From NCBI GenBank assembly GCA_964456815.1, contig CAYWCO010000019.1, positions 1 to 14,448 of the forward strand: a stretch of 14,448 nt of DNA, read 5' to 3'. Under the pieces are notes generated by a model, which saw only the letters and a program-made list of their open reading frames with translations, was not told where the DNA came from and ran no database searches. The position numbers and the translations under genes are program-made. Shown in pieces: positions 1 through 5,938 of this stretch (positions are counted from its first letter, which is position 1; every line of letters starts with the position of its first letter). The DNA is from CAVTZP01 sp964456815. Lineage in GTDB: Bacteria > Chloroflexota > Dehalococcoidia > Dehalococcoidales > BS750m-G39.

Positions 1-1
1 G

Positions 2-472
2 GGTTCAATAGGCGCTTCTGGTATTGGCGGTAATGGCGCTAATATCGGCTGGAACACTAATAACCCCGGTACCAGTCAGGCAGCATACAGTGCCAGCCCC
101 TGGCTCTACTCAGATTTTGATGAAACGCTGGTCACTGAACATCTGGTTCACCTGACTAACCTGAAGCCTAGTACCACTTATATGTACTACTGCCTGTCCA
201 GAGATGCCGCAGGTAACCTGTCGACATCTACTATCCATTTCTTCAAGACCCTAGCCGCAGAAGAGGAAGAAGAAGCTCCACCTGAAGAAGAAGCTCCACC
301 TGTAGAAGAAGCTCCACCTGTAGAAGAAGCTCCACCTGTAGAAGAAGCTCCACCTGAGGAGGAGGCACCTGCCGGAGTTAACTGGCCACTCATCTGGGGT
401 ATTATCGCTGCTGTGGTGGTGATTATCGTGCTAGCTGTGTGGTTGCCGAGAAGAGGAAAAAAGGCTGCCTAG
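2..472 (+). CDS. C-terminal part of a surface protein: FN3-like domain, acidic EAPPVE repeats, membrane anchor (5' partial)
   Basis: The reading frame is already open at base 2, so the gene starts upstream of the window; the ATG at 182 is internal. The visible 156 residues begin with a Gly/Asn-rich stretch and an Ig-like strand pattern (HLVHLTNLKPSTTYMYY, then DAAGNLSTS, FFKT) that is typical of fibronectin type III or purple-acid-phosphatase N-terminal domains. Next come a run of Glu, five hexapeptide repeats EAPP(V/E)E, and a hydrophobic segment (about WPLIWGIIAAVVVIIVLAVW) followed by the basic tail RRGKK. I infer an extracytoplasmic protein held by a C-terminal membrane helix, the repeats acting as a charged spacer. 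The catalytic or adhesive part, if any, lies outside the window. Its function is unknown. A perfect palindrome 26 bp after the stop probably ends its transcript. Confidence 0.85.
   Translation, partial: GSIGASGIGGNGANIGWNTNNPGTSQAAYSASPWLYSDFDETLVTEHLVHLTNLKPSTTYMYYCLSRDAAGNLSTSTIHFFKTLAAEEEEEAPPEEEAPPVEEAPPVEEAPPVEEAPPEEEAPAGVNWPLIWGIIAAVVVIIVLAVWLPRRGKKAA
272..361 (+). repeat. Tandem 18-bp coding repeat (EAPPVE)
   Basis: Five in-frame 18-bp units start at 272, 290, 308, 326 and 344. Each encodes E-A-P-P-x-E with x = E,V,V,V,E. The three central units are identical in DNA (GAAGCTCCACCTGTAGAA), and a degenerate sixth unit (GAG GCA CCT) follows. Near-identity at synonymous sites suggests recent slippage expansion, so copy number may vary between strains. 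The repeats form a Pro/Glu-rich spacer before the membrane anchor. Confidence 0.9.
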
Positions 473-497
473 CTAAGAATGGTTGACTGTGGCAGAC

Positions 498-527
498 AAG
501 GAAGGTAAGCCTAGGCTTACCTTCCTT
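498..527 (+). terminator. 30-bp perfect palindrome, probable transcription terminator
   Basis: Two 14-nt arms, 498-511 and 514-527, are perfect reverse complements around a central TA. A short T run (TTT, then CC) follows on the plus strand and an A pair precedes it. It lies between the surface protein stop (472) and the next start (543). A Rho-independent terminator for the upstream gene is the simplest reading, although the T-tract is poor. A palindromic regulator site for the reductase gene is possible. Confidence 0.55.
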
Positions 528-542
528 TCCATTGTATAGGCG

Positions 543-1748
543 ATGAAATATGATGTGATTGTAGTTGGCGCTGGAGCTATTGGTAGCTATCTAGCCTATA
601 AACTGGCTGGCTGCGATTATCGTGTTGCTGTTTTTGAACGGAAAGAAAGACTGGACGGTAAGGTTTGCTGCACCGGTATTATCAGCAAGGAATGCTTTAA
701 TTCCTTTCCCATTGGTAATAAAGCAGTACTCAGGGAGGTAAGTTCAGCCAGGGTTTTCTCCCCTTCAGGGACATCCCTCAGGCTGGCCAAAAACGCCGCT
801 CAAGCCTGTGTAATTGACCACCCCACCCTTAATGCCCACCTGGCCGAAAAGGCTCAGATGAATGGTGCCACCTACTTTTTGGGTGCACAGGTAATAGATA
901 TTATCCCCAGCCCCCGGTGTGTCCAGGTTAATGTTAACCGCTGTGGACAGGAGCATCTGTTTGAGACCAGGGCTGTGGCTCTTGCCTGTGGTCTTGACGG
1001 TCTTTCCCAGAGGCTGGGCTTGGGCCAGATTGCTGACCTTGCCCTGGGGGCTCAAGCTGAGGTAAAGACTCACAAAATTGATGAAGTTGAGGTCTACATG
1101 GACCAGGAGATAGCCCCCGGCTTCTTTGCCTGGCTCGTCCCCACGTCAGACACTAGCGGGCTTGTTGGTTTGCTCTCTTGCTATGAGCCCGCCTCTTACT
1201 TACGCAGGTTGCTCCTTCGTCTTCACCATCAAGGTAAAATAGCCCTTGATGAGGTTGATATCAGGCAAAAGGCTATTCCTATAACCACTCTACCCAGAAC
1301 CTACGCTGAGCGTATTATTGCCCTCGGTGACGCCGCCGGACAGGTTAAGCCGACTACCGGTGGGGGTATATACTTCGGGCTGCTCTGTGCTGATATAGCT
1401 GCTGCTAACCTGAAAGGAGCACTGGCCGCTGATGACCTGTCAGCCCACAGGCTTTCTCAATACGAAAGAGAGTGGAAGGATGAGATTGGCCAGGAGATTG
1501 CCACTGGCTACCAATTGCGTAAGCTGTACTACAGGATGAGCCAGCAGCAAATAGAGCAAATATTTGACATCATCAGGTCAAATGGTATCCGCGAGCTGTT
1601 GTTTAATTCCGGGGACTTTTCCTTTGATCGGCACAGCGGGCTTATTCACCGGGCATTGAAGGTGAAATCGCTACTATCGCCATTAGGGCAGCTAACATTT
1701 GGCCACAACGAGCAGCCACCACCCTTAACCGAGAATAGCTGCCAATAA
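543..1748 (+). CDS. FAD-dependent oxidoreductase, geranylgeranyl reductase family
   Basis: This 401-residue protein is a complete single-domain flavoprotein of the geranylgeranyl reductase / digeranylgeranylglycerophospholipid reductase family. The N-terminus has the dinucleotide-binding GAGAIG at residues 9-14 with Glu32 at the end of the second strand. The family-type Cys-Gly motif appears as KVCCTGIIS (40-48). The substrate-cavity signature is FFAWLVP (194-200) followed by GLVGL, and the second FAD motif is GDAAGQVKPTTGGGI (262-276). Family members reduce isoprenoid double bonds in chlorophyll, menaquinone or ether-lipid side chains; some act on other substrates. No photosynthesis or archaeal lipid gene is nearby, so I infer a quinone or polyprenoid reductase without naming the substrate. 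The ATG at 543 fits the GxGxxG distance; SD is weak (AGG at 538-540). It appears to be monocistronic. Confidence 0.85.
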   Translation: MKYDVIVVGAGAIGSYLAYKLAGCDYRVAVFERKERLDGKVCCTGIISKECFNSFPIGNKAVLREVSSARVFSPSGTSLRLAKNAAQACVIDHPTLNAHLAEKAQMNGATYFLGAQVIDIIPSPRCVQVNVNRCGQEHLFETRAVALACGLDGLSQRLGLGQIADLALGAQAEVKTHKIDEVEVYMDQEIAPGFFAWLVPTSDTSGLVGLLSCYEPASYLRRLLLRLHHQGKIALDEVDIRQKAIPITTLPRTYAERIIALGDAAGQVKPTTGGGIYFGLLCADIAAANLKGALAADDLSAHRLSQYEREWKDEIGQEIATGYQLRKLYYRMSQQQIEQIFDIIRSNGIRELLFNSGDFSFDRHSGLIHRALKVKSLLSPLGQLTFGHNEQPPPLTENSCQ

Positions 1749-1762
1749 CTACCAATTTGAAG

Positions 1763-1835
<73 letters not shown>

Positions 1836-1855
1836 GTTTGGGGATTTATCTCCCT

Positions 1856-1884
1856 ATTTTAGCAGCGCTCCGTAAGTCTGGCAA
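1856..1884 (-). promoter_or_regulatory. Promoter of tRNA-Lys
   Basis: On the minus strand, TTGCCA (1884-1879, five of six matches to TTGACA) is separated by exactly 17 bp from TAAAAT (1861-1856, five of six matches to TATAAT). The predicted start is near 1849, about 14 nt before the tRNA 5' end. This suggests independent transcription of the tRNA by the main sigma factor. Confidence 0.7.
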
Positions 1885-1968
1885 GTCACGCTGATTTGCC
1901 GGTTTTGCCGCCGTTTTCCAGCTCCCGTTTCTTAATGGATGCCTTTAGTCCTATGACTATTTGGTATC

Positions 1969-1997
1969 TTGACAGAAGTATTTTTTTACGCTAATTT
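1969..1997 (+). promoter_or_regulatory. Possible weak promoter for the small membrane ORF
   Basis: A perfect TTGACA (1969-1974) is followed after 17 bp by TAATTT (1992-1997), which matches TATAAT at only three of six positions. If real, transcription would start near 2004 and the in-frame GTG at 2008 would be a nearly leaderless start. The same hexamer recurs at 1999-2004. Confidence 0.3.
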
Positions 1998-2217
1998 ATT
2001 GACAGGAGTGTTTAGAACCATTCTCAGTATAGTTGTTATCGCTTTGGATATACTTCTTATTGCTTTGGCGTCACCAGGGGGTGATGTAGAGTTGGTTAAC
2101 AAAGCAAAAATCTACCGGGTCCATTTTAAGGATGGTACATCTAAACTTGTAGCGGCTAAAAGTGGGCAAGGATTAGTGGGGCTATATGTACAACGAGTTA
2201 GCCCGAAGAGGGGATAA
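1969..2217 (+). CDS. Possible small membrane protein, unknown function
   Basis: I do not recognise this 82-residue ORF. It begins with a hydrophobic stretch, roughly FRTILSIVVIALDILLIALA, that would form one membrane helix or an uncleaved signal. A small polar domain with a beta-like pattern follows (AKIYRVHFKDGTSKLVAAK). The first start is a TTG without an SD, and that TTG is also the first three bases of a perfect TTGACA. GTG at 2008 gives a tidier 69-residue protein beginning at the helix. It stands alone between the tRNA and an orphan promoter of opposite direction. The alternating hydrophobic/charged pattern after the helix argues for real coding, but a decayed fragment is also possible. 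Confidence 0.4.
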   Translation: MTEVFFYANLLTGVFRTILSIVVIALDILLIALASPGGDVELVNKAKIYRVHFKDGTSKLVAAKSGQGLVGLYVQRVSPKRG

Positions 2218-2280
2218 CAAAATAACGAACGCCCCTGAGCCCGGCAGTCAACCAAAGTCCAGAGAGCGCTCGGTCAAAGG

Positions 2281-2294
2281 AGTCACCCTTGACT
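2281..2294 (-). other. Small hairpin at the predicted 5' end of the orphan transcript
   Basis: AGTCA (2281-2285) and TGACT (2290-2294) are perfect complements around a four-base loop. A competing imperfect stem of eight pairs with one mismatch joins 2273-2280 to 2286-2293. Both fall in the first ~25 nt of the RNA that the 2302-2330 promoter would make. No U-tract follows, so it is not an evident terminator. Confidence 0.35.
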
Positions 2295-2301
2295 GATGCC
2301 A

Positions 2302-2330
2302 ATGATAGCGCAGATGGGGGATATTGTCAA
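2302..2330 (-). promoter_or_regulatory. Near-consensus minus-strand promoter with no gene behind it
   Basis: On the minus strand, TTGACA (2330-2325, six of six) lies exactly 17 bp from TATCAT (2307-2302, five of six). This is the best promoter match I found in the window. The predicted start is about 2295. No minus-strand ORF longer than some 20 codons with a usable start follows, and the next minus-strand gene is the tRNA, 460 bp on, with its own promoter. The product could be an untranslated RNA, or the site may be left over from a lost gene. Confidence 0.5.
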
Positions 2331-2353
2331 GATGGTCTTAGGATGGCCGGGGC

Positions 2354-2932
2354 TTGGGGAGGAAGTGGGGTATAGCATTGAGAACTTTTGTAGTAATTTT
2401 GTTCCTGGCTTGCATAGTTGCGGTTGTAGGTTGGTTTGCTACCAAGTGGGATTTAGAGGCTGCAAATGAGCAATACGCCTATTCGCTGGAAGAAGTCAAC
2501 CGGCTGGCCGGAATAGCTAATGAGCAGGTCGCGCTGAGCAATCAAAAGATTGAGCAAGCTAATGCTGACATCGGGCAGTTGAATGATAGCATCGGGCAAT
2601 TAGAACAAGAGCTAGCCGAATCCGAGGAGTCTATTGCATACTGGTGGACAAGAGCAAACCCCAGGGAATTTGAATCTGTTGATGAGCTCAAAGCTTGGCT
2701 AGCCGAGGATGATTCTGACACCACTCTTTATATCTTTGGCTCGGGTTGCATAACAAATTACGACTGTGATGACTACGCTACGGCCCTGGTATACAACGCC
2801 CTTTCCGATGGTTACGCGGTCTCCCTGCAGATAGATGGCAACCACATGCTGAATAGCACCATTATTGGCAACTATATCTACTATATTGAGCCCCAGACTG
2901 ATGAGGCCTGGCTCTGGGGTTACAGGGACTGA
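2354..2932 (+). CDS. Membrane-anchored coiled-coil protein with a transglutaminase-like cysteine domain
   Basis: The protein has about 192 residues. A hydrophobic helix at residues ~10-29 after basic residues would anchor it in the membrane. A Gln/Glu/Asn-rich coiled coil occupies ~33-92 with heptad-like repeats (SNQKIEQANADIGQLNDSIG). The C-terminal domain shows YDCDDYA (136-142), then NHMLN with His164, then YIEPQ with Glu179. This order Cys138-His164-Glu179 fits the catalytic triad of papain/transglutaminase-like folds, and the DCxDYA motif resembles bacterial transglutaminase-like cysteine proteinases (BTLCP). I infer an extracytoplasmic thiol hydrolase or a crosslinking enzyme; the substrate is unknown. 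The start is uncertain: TTG at 2354 gives the basic N-terminus, while GGAGG at 2358-2362 would serve TTG at 2378 with long spacing. It converges closely with the following minus-strand gene (11 bp). Confidence 0.75.
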   Translation: MGRKWGIALRTFVVILFLACIVAVVGWFATKWDLEAANEQYAYSLEEVNRLAGIANEQVALSNQKIEQANADIGQLNDSIGQLEQELAESEESIAYWWTRANPREFESVDELKAWLAEDDSDTTLYIFGSGCITNYDCDDYATALVYNALSDGYAVSLQIDGNHMLNSTIIGNYIYYIEPQTDEAWLWGYRD

Positions 2933-2943
2933 ATCGCTTTAGC

Positions 2944-3645
2944 TTAAATCTCAATCTCACTGCGGGTGGCATATAGCAGGAAATATGCCACCCTGCCGCC
3001 ACAGAACTCCTGGACTAAATCAGCTAGCTCCTTGGTTATTGAATCGGCTTTATCCTTAGACAGTGGTGGCAGGCAGTCAATATTTATGGCAACATTGCTT
3101 GTGTCTGGGGCAAGCTTGGTCTGGTCGCCCTGTCTCCAGTTCCAGCAGCGGCACATTACCTTGTTATCGTCAATATAAATCACCTCGCCGGGGACTGGAT
3201 GTTCAATAACATCCGAATTAAACGGGGTAAACGGCTCATCGCCCTTAGCCAGGGTAAGGCAAAGCCTCCCCTCAGCCTTGTCCAGGTCATCACCGCCGCT
3301 GGGCACCATATGTTTTAGGGAGAAGTAGTTAAACAGGGCTACCAGGGTATTAATATAGGGCAGCTGGTCACCCCGCCGGGCACGCCGGGCCAGGGACTCA
3401 ATAGAGGAATAAAACTTATTCGGGTTTACCCCGAAATCGGCGTAAGCCTGCCGCCAGCTGGCTATCCTGGGGTGGTGCTTAATATCAAGGAGTGACTCGT
3501 CCTTGGTAGCGTCCTGCTCAACCTTCCGTAAAAGCTGGAGCAGTTTTTCATGCTCGCCGCTGTTATTGACCCCCCTGGCAACCACCACCCCCCGGATATA
3601 ATCAGGGAACTTGGTTAATACTTCTTGAGATACTATGTCCTTCAT
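2944..3645 (-). CDS. Free-standing B3/B4 tRNA-binding (PheRS-type editing) domain protein
   Basis: This 233-residue protein is a stand-alone version of the B3/B4 domain found in the phenylalanyl-tRNA synthetase beta subunit, where it hydrolyses Tyr-tRNA(Phe). Recognisable family stretches are HPRIASWRQAYADFGVNPNK (58-77), LPYINTLVALFNYFSL (95-110) with Asn99, KHMVPSGGDD (111-120), and a C-terminal half containing PGEVIYIDD and CRCWNWRQGD (165-174). The family is widespread in bacteria and archaea and is assumed to act on misacylated tRNA or free amino acids, but most members are untested. It is the last gene of the five-gene operon; ATG at 3645 follows the preceding stop by five bases, and GGAG at the end of that gene serves as SD. 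It is a full-length domain protein with no synthetase parts. Confidence 0.85.
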   Translation of the reverse strand: MKDIVSQEVLTKFPDYIRGVVVARGVNNSGEHEKLLQLLRKVEQDATKDESLLDIKHHPRIASWRQAYADFGVNPNKFYSSIESLARRARRGDQLPYINTLVALFNYFSLKHMVPSGGDDLDKAEGRLCLTLAKGDEPFTPFNSDVIEHPVPGEVIYIDDNKVMCRCWNWRQGDQTKLAPDTSNVAINIDCLPPLSKDKADSITKELADLVQEFCGGRVAYFLLYATRSEIEI

Positions 3646-3650
3646 CTGCT

Positions 3651-4298
3651 TTACTCCATTCTTGCTGTAGTTCTGGCCAGCTCCCAGGAATATTCATAGA
3701 GGTGCAAGCCCTTGCTTGAGGCAATCAGCTCTCCATCGCTAACCCCGATCTCGCTTGCCATATACTCCTTCAGGAGCTGGATGGCGGCAAGGTTTGAGGG
3801 AAAGCCAGCCCACAGGTCCCAGGAGCGGAAATAGGCGAAAAAGTGAAGCTTTTGGTCAAGGATTCTGGTATCTATACCCCTTAAGCATGGTGGGTCATCA
3901 AGGTTTATAGAGCCAGCATCGCCCACCGCCATAAACGCCTGGTTGGTGTTAAAGCCATCCTCCTTGTACATCTTGATTACCTCTGGTATCTGCTTCTCCA
4001 GATATTGACCGTAGGTATACTGCTCACCCTCGCCCTTGTGGGCGGTCATAAGGTAGGGAAGGTAGTCTTCAACGTACTCCATGGAGGTGGGCGGTGGCAC
4101 CCCCTGGGGCACAGTTGGCACTAGTGGTCTTGTCCCCGGGTTCCTGACCTGAACGACGACAAAGTCAAGCTCCTTGCGCCGCTGGCCGGCGTAGCTGCCG
4201 CGGTCAATCTTATATTTATGCCCCTCGGTCAGGGCCTTGCGCAGGCAGAGAAACCATGCCTCGGAAAGGTCTCTGGCCTCAACTATGGAGATATTCAC
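3651..4298 (-). CDS. Short thymidylate synthase homologue (archaeal-like ThyA family)
   Basis: Thymidylate synthases methylate dUMP with a methylene-pterin donor. Family signatures visible in this 215-residue protein are YTYG (94-97), the nucleophile region DDPPCLRG with Cys138, the phosphate/pyrimidine-binding RSWDLWAGFPSNL (158-170) matching the classical RSxDxxLGxPFNI, and HLY (199-201) matching HIY. Asn169 aligns with the Asn that favours dUMP; dCMP hydroxymethylases have Asp there. It is about 50 residues shorter than the E. coli enzyme and lacks the classical N-terminal ELLWFLRG-type segment. It instead resembles the short type of methanogenic archaea in size and N-terminus. The start is GTG at 4298, 25 nt after the radical SAM gene stop. 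Possible roles are dTMP synthesis with a different pterin, or modification of another pyrimidine. Family membership is firm; exact reaction is not. Confidence 0.8.
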   Translation of the reverse strand: MNISIVEARDLSEAWFLCLRKALTEGHKYKIDRGSYAGQRRKELDFVVVQVRNPGTRPLVPTVPQGVPPPTSMEYVEDYLPYLMTAHKGEGEQYTYGQYLEKQIPEVIKMYKEDGFNTNQAFMAVGDAGSINLDDPPCLRGIDTRILDQKLHFFAYFRSWDLWAGFPSNLAAIQLLKEYMASEIGVSDGELIASSKGLHLYEYSWELARTTARME

Positions 4299-4323
4299 GC
4301 CTTAGCTTTCCCTCTTTTTTCTT

Positions 4324-5202
4324 TTATAAAGCCCGGGTAATCTCGGGGCGGAGTCGGGACATATCCTTATCGGCTAGAACCTCGTCTATGAGCTTGATTA
4401 TCGCTGCCTTTTGCTCGGGCAGCCGCACCTTAAGCGGCAGGTAGTTTGAGGCATGGTTGGCGGTAAAGAAGCAGTTGGTGAAATTAGAGTTTTGTATTAT
4501 CAGCTTGAGCTCTTCCAGGGACTGAAGTGGTGAGATGAGGGTGAATTTTCCTTCCTCCCAGTCCTTGTGGAGGGGGGTGCCGGGGACGAGCAGTATGGTG
4601 AGGGTGCCGGCGAATTCAGGGTCAATATCAGAGAGTATCCTGGCTGTCCCCAGAGCGTGCTTCCTGCTGCCTTCAGGACCGCCCAGGCCCAGTATTACGG
4701 TAACGGAAAGGGTAATCCCGCCCTGCCTTATCCTTCTCCCTGCTTCAACTATCTGGTCGTAGGTAGCCCCCTTGTTGACTTTTTTCAGCAGTTCCTCGTC
4801 GCCCGTCTCCACGCCCATATAGGCAATCTTAAGCCCGAGGCGGTTTAGTTCCTTGAGTTCGCTAACGCTCTTTACCAGTCCCGCCTGGGGGGTGGTATAG
4901 GTGCCGATTCTTTCCAGGTTGGGGAACTTCTCATTGAGATATTTAAGCACCCCGACCAGTATACGCTGGGGGGCAATGAGGGCGTCTCCTTCTTCCAGAA
5001 ATACCCGCTTCAGGCTCCAGCTATAGTTCTGGGCTACCTTGTCAATATCCTGCTTGATATCCTCAAGGTGCCTTATCCTGAATTTGACGCCGGGATAGGT
5101 GCCGCAGAAGGTACACTTGTTGTGAGAGCAGCCGATTGTTACCGGAAGTAAGAAACTGTTAGCCTCGCTTGGAGGTCGTATTATCACTCGCTCTTGATAC
5201 AT
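4324..5202 (-). CDS. Radical SAM protein, Elp3/COG1032-like, function unknown
   Basis: This 292-residue enzyme carries a cluster motif CSHNKCTFC (Cys25, Cys30, Cys33), a Cx4Cx2C spacing seen in a subgroup of COG1032-like radical SAM proteins instead of the usual Cx3Cx2C. Other core elements are RVFLEEGDALI (strand 2 region), the MGVETGDEELL motif of the Elp3/MiaB/NifB-type fold followed by VNKG, VTVILGLGG, and TILLVPGTPL near the end of the barrel. No B12-binding, SPASM or TRAM domain is present. The protein is assumed to cleave SAM reductively to a 5'-deoxyadenosyl radical; its substrate cannot be read from the sequence. ATG at 5202 is nine bases after the upstream stop, with AGGATGA as a likely SD overlapping that stop. 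Position between unknown proteins and a thymidylate synthase homologue suggests a nucleotide or RNA-related task, but this is inference. Confidence 0.8.
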   Translation of the reverse strand: MYQERVIIRPPSEANSFLLPVTIGCSHNKCTFCGTYPGVKFRIRHLEDIKQDIDKVAQNYSWSLKRVFLEEGDALIAPQRILVGVLKYLNEKFPNLERIGTYTTPQAGLVKSVSELKELNRLGLKIAYMGVETGDEELLKKVNKGATYDQIVEAGRRIRQGGITLSVTVILGLGGPEGSRKHALGTARILSDIDPEFAGTLTILLVPGTPLHKDWEEGKFTLISPLQSLEELKLIIQNSNFTNCFFTANHASNYLPLKVRLPEQKAAIIKLIDEVLADKDMSRLRPEITRAL

Positions 5203-5211
5203 ATAATACCG

Positions 5212-5913
5212 TCATCCTCTCTTGAAAATGGTAAAGAACCTGTCCTCGTACTCATCAAACAGACCCCAGCGGTCAAGCTCATCCTTAAGCTCGCGGGGTT
5301 CAATTTCGCCTTTGTGAGCCAGCTTAAAAAGCTCCTCAATCCTTACCCTGGCATCGGCGGGGACACCCCCGGAGTCTATATCCAGAAGTCCCTTGCTTCC
5401 CAGCTGTAACAGGTTATCGGGCAGGGAGCTTCGTGTCAGCTCGTAGATAAACTTGAGCAGTGATACGTCCCACAGTTCGTCCAGCCCCTTGATGATGGAG
5501 GTCAGCGGGTTGCCGCTCTTGTCAATGTCAAGATTTAGCTTATCTACTACCTCCAGCAGGGTATTGGAGACGATGGTAAGCTCCTCCGGCTCATTTTTGT
5601 AGCTGTAAAACAGCCCCGGGGCGTTGGCACCGTGGGTCTTAATCAGTATATCAAAGTATTTTCTGGCATCCGAGCTAAATCCTTCAATGTTGGAGAGGTA
5701 ATGCGGGGTTACAATCCTCGGTCTCTCGGCAACCACCCTGCCTTCCCTGATGACTGTCTCGTTACCACCCTTTACCAGTTCCGAGTAGGCAGGCTCGGTG
5801 ACCAGGTAGTAGTATATATTTGTCGTGCCGAAGGTAGCCAGGCTCCGCTTGGGTGGTCTTAATATCTCGGTGTGACTAACTGCCTCTTTTATCCTCTCGT
5901 CATTAATGTCCAT
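5212..5913 (-). CDS. Conserved-looking protein of unknown function (second gene of the operon)
   Basis: I recognise no domain in this 233-residue soluble protein. It has no signal peptide, membrane helix or Cys-rich motif. The N-terminal half looks alpha/beta, with RSLATFGTTNIYYYLVTEPAY, a basic-acidic stretch and TPHYLSNIEGFSSDARKYFD. The C-terminal half is helical and charged (EELFKLAHKGEIEPRELKDELDRWG, here spanning about 196-220, ends in EDRFFTIFKRG). ATG at 5913 has an AAAGGT SD eight bases upstream and lies 25 nt after the stop of the first operon gene. Its tight linkage to the coiled-coil protein upstream and the radical SAM gene downstream suggests they act together; the activity is unknown. 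Confidence 0.75.
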   Translation of the reverse strand: MDINDERIKEAVSHTEILRPPKRSLATFGTTNIYYYLVTEPAYSELVKGGNETVIREGRVVAERPRIVTPHYLSNIEGFSSDARKYFDILIKTHGANAPGLFYSYKNEPEELTIVSNTLLEVVDKLNLDIDKSGNPLTSIIKGLDELWDVSLLKFIYELTRSSLPDNLLQLGSKGLLDIDSGGVPADARVRIEELFKLAHKGEIEPRELKDELDRWGLFDEYEDRFFTIFKRG

Positions 5914-5938
5914 CGCGTTACCTTTAAAACTGTATAGT

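Noticed and set aside
187..393. Minus-strand open frame rich in Gly-Gly-Ala-Ser-Ser repeats opposite the surface protein gene.
   Set aside because: It is the mirror of the EAPPVE codon repeats and has no independent support.
1886..1991. Minus-strand open frame of 34 codons ending GLKASIKKRELENGGKTGKSA upstream of the tRNA.
   Set aside because: Its end looks coding-like, but it has no ATG, GTG or TTG start, is bounded upstream by an in-frame TAG and abuts the tRNA promoter. It is at best a gene remnant.
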